From positions 1-6,385 of the forward strand of contig CAUGFC010000100.1 of assembly GCA_959598545.1 (NCBI GenBank): a stretch of 6,385 nucleotides of DNA, read 5' to 3'. The stretch is from an uncultured Olsenella sp. (lineage in GTDB: Bacteria > Actinomycetota > Coriobacteriia > Coriobacteriales > Atopobiaceae). The notes under the pieces were generated by a model, which was not told the DNA's origin, made no database searches, and saw only the letters and a list, made by a program, of their open reading frames with translations. Of the stretch, positions 1 through 5,265 are shown one piece after another; within the stretch, counting starts at the first letter, position 1, and every line of letters starts with the position of its first letter. The translations under genes were made by a program, and so were the position numbers.

Positions 1-1
1 C

Positions 2-1975
2 GAGCTCGAGCTCGTGCGCGGCGAGGACGGCGAGCCCTGGCGCGCCACCGGCGAGGCCCTCGCGCACAACCGCTACAAGCAGCCGATCTTTGGTGACCAG
101 GGCGAGACGGGCGAGTTCATCTACGCCGACTACGTCACCCTCGACGACGGCACGGGCATCGTCCACTGCGCGCCCGGCCACGGCGTGGACGACTACCTCG
201 CCGGCCAGAGGTTCGGCATCCCCACGGTCATGCCGGTGGACGACGACGGCCGCTTCTTCGTGGGCGACGGCATGGGCACGGGCGGCCCGTGGTCCGGCAT
301 GGAGGTCAACGAGGCCAACCCCAAGATCATCGAGTGGCTGCGCGAGCGCGGCACGCTGATCCTGCACGAGGACATCAACCACAGCTATCCGCACTGCTGG
401 CGCTGCAAGGAGCCCGTCATCTTCCGCGCCACGAGCCAGTGGTTCGTCTCGATGGACAAGCCCCTGCGCGGCGGCAAGAGCCTCCGCGAGCAGGCGCTCG
501 AGGAGCTCTCGAAGGTCAGGTTCTACCCCGGCCACGCCATCAAGCGCATCGGCTCGATGGTGGAGGGCCGTCCGGACTGGTGCATCAGCCGCCAGCGCAA
601 CTGGGGCGTGCCCATCCCGGCCTTCACCTGCCAGGACTGCGGCGAGACCGTCATGAACGACGACACTCTCGACGCCGTGATCGAGCTCTTCCGGAGCAAG
701 GGCTCCGACTCCTGGTTCACCGACGATCCCGCGAGCTATCTCGGCGACGCCTGCGTCTGCCCCAAGTGCGGCGGGCACCATCTCAAGGCCAACAGGGACA
801 TCCTCGACGTGTGGTGGGACTCCGGCGTCTCCCACACCGCCGTCTGCCGCCACCGCGACAACCTCACCTTCCCGGCCGACATGTACCTCGAGGGCTCCGA
901 CCAGCACCGCGGCTGGTTCATGAGCTCGCTCATGACCTCCGTGGGCGCCTACGGCGTGGCCCCGTACAAGTCCGTGGTCTCCCAGGGCTTCACGCTCGAC
1001 GGCCAGGGCCGCAAGATGTCCAAGTCGCTCGGCAACGTCATCGACCCCAACAAGGAGTGCGACACCCGCGGCGCCGACATCCTGCGCCTCTGGGTCACCT
1101 CCGTCGACACCTCCAACGACATCCCCTGCGACGGCACGATCCTCGACCACGTGGGCGAGGCCTACCGCCGCTTCCGCAACACCCTGCGCTTCCTGCTGGG
1201 CGAGATCGAGGGCCAGTTCGACCCGGCGACCGACGCCGTTCCCTACGACGAGCTCACGCCCTACGACAAGCTCGCGCTCGCGCGCCTCTGCCAGGTTCAC
1301 GACCAGGTGAGCGCCGCCTACGAGTCCTACCGCTTCAACGTGGTCTATCGCACGCTCTACGACTACGTGATCACGGAGCTCTCCAACGGCTACCTCAACG
1401 CCACCAAGGACCGCGTCTACTGCGGCGAGAAGGACGGCTTCGAGCGCCGGAGCGCCCTCACCGTCTGGGCGCAGATCCTCTCGATGCTCGTCCACGACCT
1501 GCAGCCGATTCTCGTCTACACCACCGACGAGGTCATGAGCTACCTGCCGGCGTCGCTGCGCGACGGCCAGGAGTACGCCGCCCTTCTCGACTGGTACCAG
1601 GCGCCCTGGACCGTCGAGGAGTACGAGCCCTACCTCACCGTCTACGACGCCGTCGTCGAGGCCCGCGCCGCCTTCACCAAGGCCTACGAGGCCGCGATCG
1701 CCGACGGTGCGCTGTCCGAGAAGACCACGCAGGCCGCCCGTGCCACGCTGACGGCGCCCGCGGAGCTGCACGAGCTTCTCGCCGGCGAGCTGGGCTGCGA
1801 GCTGGCCGAGCCCTTCGTGTGCTCCGAGGTGGAGCTCGCCCAGGGCGACGAGCTCTCCTGCGCCGTGGAGCCCGCGCACGGCGAGAAGTGCCCGCGCTGC
1901 TGGAACTTCCGCGAGCTCGGCGAGGACGGCCTCTGCCCGCGCTGCCACGACGTCGTGGCAGCGCTCGGGGAGTAG
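2..1975 (+). CDS. ileS: Isoleucyl-tRNA synthetase, C-terminal two thirds (5' end outside the window)
   Basis: Class I aminoacyl-tRNA synthetase that attaches isoleucine to tRNA-Ile in the cytoplasm and hydrolyses mischarged Val-tRNA. The reading frame is open from base 2 to a TAG at 1973-1975, giving about 657 codons of a protein usually near 930-940 residues. The HIGH motif lies upstream of the window. Visible in order: the end of the CP1 editing domain with the GHGVDDY segment (176-196), which carries the editing aspartate; the signature WCISRQRNWG (578-607); a four-Cys zinc site in the connective region (CxxC near 630-640 and CPKC near 760-770); DVWWDSG; GSDQHRGWF (893-919); KMSKS (1013-1027); the helical anticodon-binding domain; and a C-terminal CPRC...CPRC zinc knuckle (1889-1945) typical of the bacterial type. 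The gene runs directly into lspA. No frameshift or missing motif is visible in the part present. Identification is essentially certain. Confidence 0.97.
   Translation, partial: ELELVRGEDGEPWRATGEALAHNRYKQPIFGDQGETGEFIYADYVTLDDGTGIVHCAPGHGVDDYLAGQRFGIPTVMPVDDDGRFFVGDGMGTGGPWSGMEVNEANPKIIEWLRERGTLILHEDINHSYPHCWRCKEPVIFRATSQWFVSMDKPLRGGKSLREQALEELSKVRFYPGHAIKRIGSMVEGRPDWCISRQRNWGVPIPAFTCQDCGETVMNDDTLDAVIELFRSKGSDSWFTDDPASYLGDACVCPKCGGHHLKANRDILDVWWDSGVSHTAVCRHRDNLTFPADMYLEGSDQHRGWFMSSLMTSVGAYGVAPYKSVVSQGFTLDGQGRKMSKSLGNVIDPNKECDTRGADILRLWVTSVDTSNDIPCDGTILDHVGEAYRRFRNTLRFLLGEIEGQFDPATDAVPYDELTPYDKLALARLCQVHDQVSAAYESYRFNVVYRTLYDYVITELSNGYLNATKDRVYCGEKDGFERRSALTVWAQILSMLVHDLQPILVYTTDEVMSYLPASLRDGQEYAALLDWYQAPWTVEEYEPYLTVYDAVVEARAAFTKAYEAAIADGALSEKTTQAARATLTAPAELHELLAGELGCELAEPFVCSEVELAQGDELSCAVEPAHGEKCPRCWNFRELGEDGLCPRCHDVVAALGE
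1967..1972 (+). promoter_or_regulatory. Ribosome binding site of lspA
   Basis: GGGGAG lies inside the last codons of ileS, six bases before the TTG at 1979. It supports the TTG as the true start, and it means lspA is translated from a site embedded in the ileS end, so the two genes are probably coupled. Confidence 0.6.
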
Positions 1976-1978
1976 GGC

Positions 1979-2491
1979 TTGGCCGGCCCCGACGTCACGA
2001 ACTCCGCCCGCGCGCGGCGGCTGGCGCTTTTCGCGCTGGTCGCCGCCGCGGTCGTGCTCCTCGACCAGCTGAGCAAGCTCGCCGCGCGCGACCTGCTCGT
2101 GCCGGGCGAGCCGGTTACGCTGATCCCTGGCGTCATGGACCTCTCGCTCATCTACAACACGGGCGCCGCGTTCTCCCTGGGGGAGGGGGCGGGGCCGCTC
2201 TTCGTGCTCGTTGCCGCCGCCATGTGCGTCGCCGGCGTCTACGTGGCGTGGCGGCGCGCGGACGTCCCGCTTCCGCTGCTGCTCACGTTCGCGTGCGTCG
2301 TGGGCGGGGGCATCGGCAACGCGATCGACCGCGTGGCCCTTGGCGCCGTCACCGACTTCTTCAAGACCACGTTCATGGACTTCGCGATCTTCAACGTGGC
2401 CGACATCTTCGTGACCTGCGGCGTTCCTCTCGCCCTCATCCTGTGGTGGCGCTGGGACGTCGCCCTCGAGCGCGCCGAGGCGGGGGAGTAG
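1979..2491 (+). CDS. lspA: Lipoprotein signal peptidase (signal peptidase II)
   Basis: Integral membrane aspartyl protease that removes the signal peptide from prolipoproteins after Lgt has lipidated the lipobox cysteine. The protein has 170 residues, the usual size. The family motifs are all present: DQLSK near residues 29-33, NTGAAFS at 60-66, GNAIDR at 113-118 with catalytic Asp117, and FNVAD at 138-142 with catalytic Asp142. Four hydrophobic segments are visible, at roughly 14-34, 73-90, 97-117 and 143-158. Start: TTG at 1979 is chosen because it follows the ileS stop by three bases and has a well-placed GGGGAG; no ATG or GTG in a plausible place competes. The ileS-lspA order is common in proteobacteria, while lspA-rluD is common in Gram-positives; here both junctions occur, although the second is interrupted by a long repeat-bearing gap. 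The gene ends with TAG and has no convincing terminator directly after it. Confidence 0.96.
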   Translation: MAGPDVTNSARARRLALFALVAAAVVLLDQLSKLAARDLLVPGEPVTLIPGVMDLSLIYNTGAAFSLGEGAGPLFVLVAAAMCVAGVYVAWRRADVPLPLLLTFACVVGGGIGNAIDRVALGAVTDFFKTTFMDFAIFNVADIFVTCGVPLALILWWRWDVALERAEAGE

Positions 2492-2517
2492 GCGCCACCT
2501 ACGCTACCCCGCAATGC

Positions 2518-2625
2518 GGTTTGGGTTCGAAATCTCGTTCGGACGGGCCTCATCGTTAGAGAAACCGCAGGTCGTGTATTTTGAGCGTGTCCGATGTCCT
2601 GAATATTGAACCCAAACCCAAAAAC
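2518..2625. repeat. Repeat unit 1: inverted-repeat-bounded element of about 101 bases plus a 7-base spacer
   Basis: The unit opens with GGTTTGGGTTC (2518-2528), carries the 13-mer AAACCGCAGGTCG (2562-2574), and closes with TGAACCCAAACC (2607-2618), followed by the spacer CAAAAAC (2619-2625). The outer arms are perfectly complementary over 11 bp (2518-2528 with 2608-2618). The same three words recur in the same order and at nearly the same spacing in unit 2. The sequence between them is largely different from unit 2, apart from a short match GnCGnGCC (2542-2549 with 2650-2657). Function unknown: it could be a structured RNA, a pair of protein-binding sites, or a member of a dispersed intergenic repeat family. 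Confidence 0.75.
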
Positions 2626-2637
2626 GGTTTGGGTTCA
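2607..2637. repeat. Perfect 12-bp inverted repeat with a 7-base loop at the junction of the two units
   Basis: TGAACCCAAACC (2607-2618) and GGTTTGGGTTCA (2626-2637) are exact reverse complements separated by CAAAAAC. The bases after the right arm are CTTTTCG, a short T run, so a weak rho-independent terminator for ileS-lspA is possible, but the T tract is poor and the stem is not GC-dominated near its base. An operator or part of a larger structured repeat is equally likely. Confidence 0.7.
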
Positions 2638-2727
2638 CTTTTCGTGCGTGGCGAGCCAGTCTTGGGGCAAAACCGCAGGTCGCCAGAATGAATGAGTCGC
2701 GTTTTGGCGCCGCGGTGAACCCAAACC
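2626..2727. repeat. Repeat unit 2: second tandem copy of the inverted-repeat-bounded element
   Basis: The unit opens with GGTTTGGGTTCA (2626-2637), carries AAACCGCAGGTCG (2670-2682) identical to the copy in unit 1, and closes with TGAACCCAAACC (2716-2727). The outer arms pair perfectly over 12 bp. Offsets from unit 1 are 108 bases for the opening arm, 108 for the 13-mer and 109 for the closing arm. The unit ends about 27 bases upstream of the likely rluD extended -10 element, so it is placed where it could influence rluD transcription. Confidence 0.75.
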
Positions 2728-2737
2728 CTCCGAAACG

Positions 2738-2752
2738 GCCCCGCGATGGGGC
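2738..2752. repeat. Small GC-rich dyad just upstream of the rluD -10 element
   Basis: GCCCC (2738-2742) and GGGGC (2748-2752) form a 5-bp inverted repeat around GCGAT. It lies where the -35 and spacer of the proposed rluD promoter should be. At this base composition a 5-bp dyad can arise by chance, so an operator role is only a possibility. Confidence 0.25.
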
Positions 2753-2753
2753 A

Positions 2754-2762
2754 TGCTACGAT
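2754..2762 (+). promoter_or_regulatory. Probable extended -10 promoter element of rluD
   Basis: TGCTACGAT fits the extended -10 pattern TGnTATAAT (four of six in the hexamer plus the TG). It predicts a transcript start near 2769 and a leader of roughly 30 bases before the ATG at 2801. No good -35 match is seen, as is common with extended -10 promoters. A near-identical element precedes guaB, which adds support. Confidence 0.5.
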
Positions 2763-2785
2763 GTCAGCCGGCCCGAGTCGAGGAA

Positions 2786-2794
2786 GGGAGGGGG
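2786..2794 (+). promoter_or_regulatory. Ribosome binding site of rluD
   Basis: GGGAGGGGG lies six bases before the ATG at 2801. It decides the start: the upstream in-frame ATG at 2753 has no such site, overlaps the proposed -10 element, and would add 16 residues unlike the family. Confidence 0.65.
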
Positions 2795-2800
2795 CCGCCC

Positions 2801-3844
2801 ATGCCGAGTCGCATCGTCAACCTGCTCGTGGGACCCGAGTCCGACGGCATGCGGCTCGACGCGTTCCTCGCCGCGGCGCCCGACATGCCCTCCCGCTCCG
2901 CCTGCGCGCGCCTCGTCGAGGACGGCGCCGTCACGATCAACGAGACTCCCGCCACCTCCAAGTCCGAGAAGGTCCTGCTCGGCGACCGCGTCCGCGCGCT
3001 CGTGGACGAGCCGGAGCCCGTGGGCGGACCGCTCGCCCCCAACCTCTACATCCCCCTCGACATTCGCTTCGAGGACGACCATCTCATCGTCCTCTCCAAG
3101 CAGGCCGGGCTCGTCTGCCACCCGAGCCCCGGCCACGTGGACGACACCCTCGCCAACGCGCTCGTGGCCCACTGCGGCTACGCGCACCTCGGCATGCTCC
3201 AGGGCGAGGAGCGCCCCGGCATCGTGCACCGCCTCGACATGGAGACCTCCGGCCTCATGGTTGCCGCCAAGGACGACGCCACCCAGAAGGCGCTCCAGGA
3301 CCTGATCCGCCTGCGCGTGCTCGACCGCCGCTACGTCACGCTCGTCCACGGACCGATCGCCCACGACGAGGGGACCATCGAGACCGGGATCGCCCGCTCC
3401 ACCCGCGACCGCATCCGCATGGCCGTCTCGGACGCGCCCGGCGCCCGCGAGGCCATCACCACCTTCCGCGTGCTCGAGCGCTTCGAGGCGGGACCGCGCG
3501 ACGACGGCTACACCCTCATCGAGTGCCACCTCTACACCGGGCGCACGCACCAGATCCGCGTGCACCTGCGCCACGTGGGCCACCCGCTCGTGGGCGACCC
3601 GCTCTACGGCCGCGGCGACCTCCGCCAGAACCTGGGGCTCTCCCGCCAGTTCCTGCACTCCTGGCACATCCGCTTCGACCACCCCGCAACGGGAGAGACG
3701 GTGGAGCTTGCCGACACGTTGCCGGACGACCTGCGCGATGTACTAGAATCGCTCTCCGAAAGGTCCATGGGACGGACGCCCGCGGGCGAGAGGATCTGCC
3801 CGCTCCTGACGCCCGACGGACGAGGCGCCCACCGCGAGGAATAA
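2801..3844 (+). CDS. rluD: RluA/RluD-family 23S rRNA pseudouridine synthase
   Basis: Isomerises specific uridines of large-subunit rRNA to pseudouridine. The protein has 347 residues. An N-terminal S4-like RNA-binding domain covers roughly residues 16-75 (MRLDAFLAA at 17-25, then the SRSACARLVEDGAVTING-type core). The catalytic domain covers roughly 80-310, with GIVHRLDMETSG at 140-151 containing the catalytic Asp146, RTHQIRVHL at 248-256 and VGDPLYG at 264-270. The neighbour lspA favours the RluD/YlyB subgroup, which often sits next to lspA in Gram-positives, but the exact target uridines cannot be told from sequence alone. After the usual end of the domain (DVLESLSE, about 320) there is a polar tail of about 27 residues whose coding sequence also carries a possible promoter and the ribosome binding site of the next gene. 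The stop TAA is one base from the glycosyltransferase ATG, so the two are probably co-transcribed. Confidence 0.92.
   Translation: MPSRIVNLLVGPESDGMRLDAFLAAAPDMPSRSACARLVEDGAVTINETPATSKSEKVLLGDRVRALVDEPEPVGGPLAPNLYIPLDIRFEDDHLIVLSKQAGLVCHPSPGHVDDTLANALVAHCGYAHLGMLQGEERPGIVHRLDMETSGLMVAAKDDATQKALQDLIRLRVLDRRYVTLVHGPIAHDEGTIETGIARSTRDRIRMAVSDAPGAREAITTFRVLERFEAGPRDDGYTLIECHLYTGRTHQIRVHLRHVGHPLVGDPLYGRGDLRQNLGLSRQFLHSWHIRFDHPATGETVELADTLPDDLRDVLESLSERSMGRTPAGERICPLLTPDGRGAHREE
3719..3749 (+). promoter_or_regulatory. Possible internal promoter for the glycosyltransferase gene, inside the rluD 3' end
   Basis: TAGAAT (3744-3749) matches the -10 consensus at five of six positions; TTGCCG (3719-3724) is a four-of-six -35 but at a long 19-base spacing. 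It is notable because it lies in four successive codons GAT GTA CTA GAA that end in T or A, in a gene that otherwise ends nearly every codon in G or C. It would give a leader of roughly 90 bases to the start at 3846. Confidence 0.35.
3836..3841 (+). promoter_or_regulatory. Ribosome binding site of the glycosyltransferase gene
   Basis: GAGGAA overlaps the last two codons of rluD, with four bases between it and the ATG at 3846. The spacing is slightly short but acceptable, and it supports translational coupling to rluD. Confidence 0.5.
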
Positions 3845-3845
3845 G

Positions 3846-5135
3846 ATGGAGTTCAACCAGTTCGCGCTCACGCCCATCGTCATCTTCAACCTGGTCATCG
3901 GCGCGCTCTTCACGATCGCCTACTTCTACCAGGCGATCTACACCGTCAGGGTCCTGCTCCAGGGCTCGGTCCAGCTCCCCGAGGCCAAGCGGCGGCACCG
4001 CTACGCCTTCGTGATCGCCGCGCACAACGAGGAGATGGTCGTCGGCAACCTCGTGCGCTCCATCCTCGCCCAGGACTACCCCCGCGAGCTCATGGACGTC
4101 TTCGTCGTCTGCGACGCGTGCACCGACGACACCCACCGCGTGGCCGAGGAGGCTGGGGCCGTCGTGTGGGACCGCAACGACCTGGCGCGCCGCGGCAAGA
4201 GCTGGGCGCTCGACTACGCCTTCAACCGCATCCTCGACGACTATCCCGACACCTACGAGGCGTTCGTCGTCTTTGACGCCGACAACCTCGTCTCGCCGGA
4301 CTACATCTCCGTCATGAACCGGGCCTTCGACGCCGGCTACCTCGTCTGCACCGGTTACCGCAACTCCAAGAACTTCGACTCGAGCTGGATCAGCGCCGCC
4401 TATGCGCTCTGGTTCATGCGCGAGGCGAAGTTCCTCAACAACGCCCGCATGATGTCGGGCACGAGCAGCGCGATCTCCGGCTCCGGCTGGCTCGTCTCCG
4501 AGCGGATCATCCGCGGCATGCACGGGTGGGGCTTCCACTCGCTCACCGAGGACATCCAGTTCTCCACCTTCTGCAGCGCGAACAACGTGCAGATCGGTTA
4601 CGCCCCCGCGGAGTTCTACGACGAGCAGCCGGTCACCTTCAAGGCCTCGTGGGTCCAGCGCCTGCGGTGGAGCAAGGGCATGTACGAGGTGTTCTTCTCG
4701 TACGCCCGCGACCTGCTGAAGGGCATCTCGCGCGGCCGCTTTGCGAGCTACGACCTGCTCATCACCGTGGCGCCGGGCAACGTCCTCACGCTGCTCTCCG
4801 TCTCGGTGAACCTCACCTACCTCGCCATCGGCGCCCTCAGCCACGGCTTCATCGCCACCCAGGCCGAGCTCAACATGTGCGTGGGCTCGCTCGTCATGAC
4901 GATCGCGTCCATGTACCTCTCGTTCTTCGTCATGGGTCTCATCACCACGATCTCCGAGCGCGGGCACATCCACGCCAAGAAGCGGTGGCGCGTCGTCACC
5001 AACCTCTTCACCTTCCCGATCTTCGAGCTCAGCTACATCCCCATCAACGTCGTCGCGCTCTTCAAGAAGGTCGAGTGGGTGCCCACCAAGCACGACATCG
5101 TCGTCGACGTCAAGGACGTCGTCGGGGAGGCCTAG
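3846..5135 (+). CDS. Processive-type family 2 membrane glycosyltransferase
   Basis: A 429-residue membrane glycosyltransferase of the GT2 cellulose/chitin/hyaluronan synthase-like group. It has an N-terminal membrane segment (about 8-37), a cytoplasmic GT-A catalytic domain (about 50-295), and C-terminal membrane segments (about 302-332, 343-369 and 385-405). The catalytic landmarks are complete: AAHNEE at 58-63, VCDACTDD at 88-95 with the first Asp (D90), FDAD at 143-146 as the metal-binding DxD, TED at 234-236 with the probable base Asp236, and QRLRW at 271-275, the QxxRW motif of processive synthases. The donor is likely a UDP-sugar and the product an envelope or surface polysaccharide or glycolipid, but the sugar cannot be named from sequence. 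No PilZ domain, deacetylase, hydrolase or export partner is encoded next to it, so it appears as a lone gene attached to rluD. Similar lone GT2 genes are widespread in Gram-positives. The start ATG is the first in frame and follows rluD by one base. Confidence 0.88.
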   Translation: MEFNQFALTPIVIFNLVIGALFTIAYFYQAIYTVRVLLQGSVQLPEAKRRHRYAFVIAAHNEEMVVGNLVRSILAQDYPRELMDVFVVCDACTDDTHRVAEEAGAVVWDRNDLARRGKSWALDYAFNRILDDYPDTYEAFVVFDADNLVSPDYISVMNRAFDAGYLVCTGYRNSKNFDSSWISAAYALWFMREAKFLNNARMMSGTSSAISGSGWLVSERIIRGMHGWGFHSLTEDIQFSTFCSANNVQIGYAPAEFYDEQPVTFKASWVQRLRWSKGMYEVFFSYARDLLKGISRGRFASYDLLITVAPGNVLTLLSVSVNLTYLAIGALSHGFIATQAELNMCVGSLVMTIASMYLSFFVMGLITTISERGHIHAKKRWRVVTNLFTFPIFELSYIPINVVALFKKVEWVPTKHDIVVDVKDVVGEA

Positions 5136-5139
5136 GCCC

Positions 5140-5188
5140 GTGCCGTTTCGCGCGTTTCGTGAGCTGGCACTTCTCGGCAAACGGTGCC
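5140..5188. repeat. Three-arm inverted repeat upstream of guaB
   Basis: GGCAC (5166-5170) can pair either with GTGCC at 5140-5144 or with GTGCC at 5184-5188. It lies just after the glycosyltransferase stop and before the guaB -10 element. There is no T run, so a normal terminator is not supported. The arms are only 5 bp, so a regulatory role is weakly supported. Confidence 0.25.
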
Positions 5189-5207
5189 TGTAAAACCCGT
5201 GAGCGGA

Positions 5208-5216
5208 TGTTACAAT
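5208..5216 (+). promoter_or_regulatory. Probable extended -10 promoter element of guaB
   Basis: TGTTACAAT matches TGnTATAAT with five of six hexamer positions plus the TG. A transcript would start near 5223, giving a leader of about 43 bases. No strong -35 is seen; CTGTAA (5188-5193) at 17 bases spacing matches three of six. The element resembles the one before rluD (TGCTACGAT). Confidence 0.6.
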
Positions 5217-5236
5217 GGCGTGAACTCAACCAACTA

Positions 5237-5258
5237 CCGCCGCGGGCGGGGAGAGGAG
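5237..5258 (+). promoter_or_regulatory. guaB ribosome binding site with an adjoining small hairpin
   Basis: GGGGAGAGGAG (5248-5258) is a strong Shine-Dalgarno region; its AGGAG ends seven bases before the ATG at 5266 and decides that start. CCGCC (5237-5241) and GGCGG (5245-5249) could form a short stem that touches the 5' edge of this site, which might modestly affect access. The stem is short and may be chance. Confidence 0.5.
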
Positions 5259-5265
5259 CCATCAG

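Larger units (their letters stand above)
2492..2800. other. Non-coding gap between lspA and rluD, visibly richer in A and T, with tandem repeats
   Basis: This is the only stretch over 300 bases without a gene. Base composition shifts sharply toward A and T relative to the flanking genes (for example near 2575-2610 and 2607-2640). I see no credible protein: frames crossing it are extensions of shadows of the neighbours. It contains two repeat units (2518-2625 and 2626-2727), a perfect hairpin at their junction (2607-2637), a small GC dyad (2738-2752) and a probable promoter (2754-2762) followed by the rluD ribosome binding site. These are listed separately. Confidence 0.85.

Noticed and set aside
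1..14. Perfect palindrome CGAGCTCGAGCTCG at the left edge
   Set aside because: It lies inside ileS codons for Glu-Leu-Glu-Leu, and such a palindrome follows simply from GAG and CTC codon choice.
2524..2535. tRNA T-arm-like sequence GGTTCGAAATC
   Set aside because: The flanking five bases on each side do not form a T stem, and the upstream sequence needed for the rest of a tRNA runs into the lspA coding region without cloverleaf pairing.
289..2559. Open frame of 756 codons on the plus strand in another frame across ileS and lspA
   Set aside because: Its product is dominated by Arg, Ala, Pro and His and overlaps two certain genes; it is a high-GC shadow.
2518..2727. Short CRISPR array
   Set aside because: Only two units, the repeated words are 11-13 bases rather than a single 25-40-base repeat, the filling is not a spacer of uniform type, and there are no cas genes.
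2518..2727. Insertion sequence or integrase attachment site
   Set aside because: The inverted repeats suggest mobile ends, but there is no transposase or integrase gene, and I could not find a convincing target-site duplication on either side.
2688..2800. Small open frame beginning at ATG 2688 in the repeat gap
   Set aside because: It has no ribosome binding site, crosses the proposed promoter, and continues into rluD in the wrong frame with an Arg/Ser/Pro-rich shadow product.
2753..2800. Upstream in-frame ATG at 2753 as the rluD start
   Set aside because: It overlaps the likely -10 element and lacks a Shine-Dalgarno sequence, while the ATG at 2801 has a strong one and gives the expected N-terminus.
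3516..5180. Open frame of 554 codons on the minus strand across rluD and the glycosyltransferase gene
   Set aside because: It is antisense to two genes with complete family motifs. Its translation is a low-complexity mix of Val, Asp, Glu, Ala and Gly, as expected from the complement of a GC-ending codon pattern.
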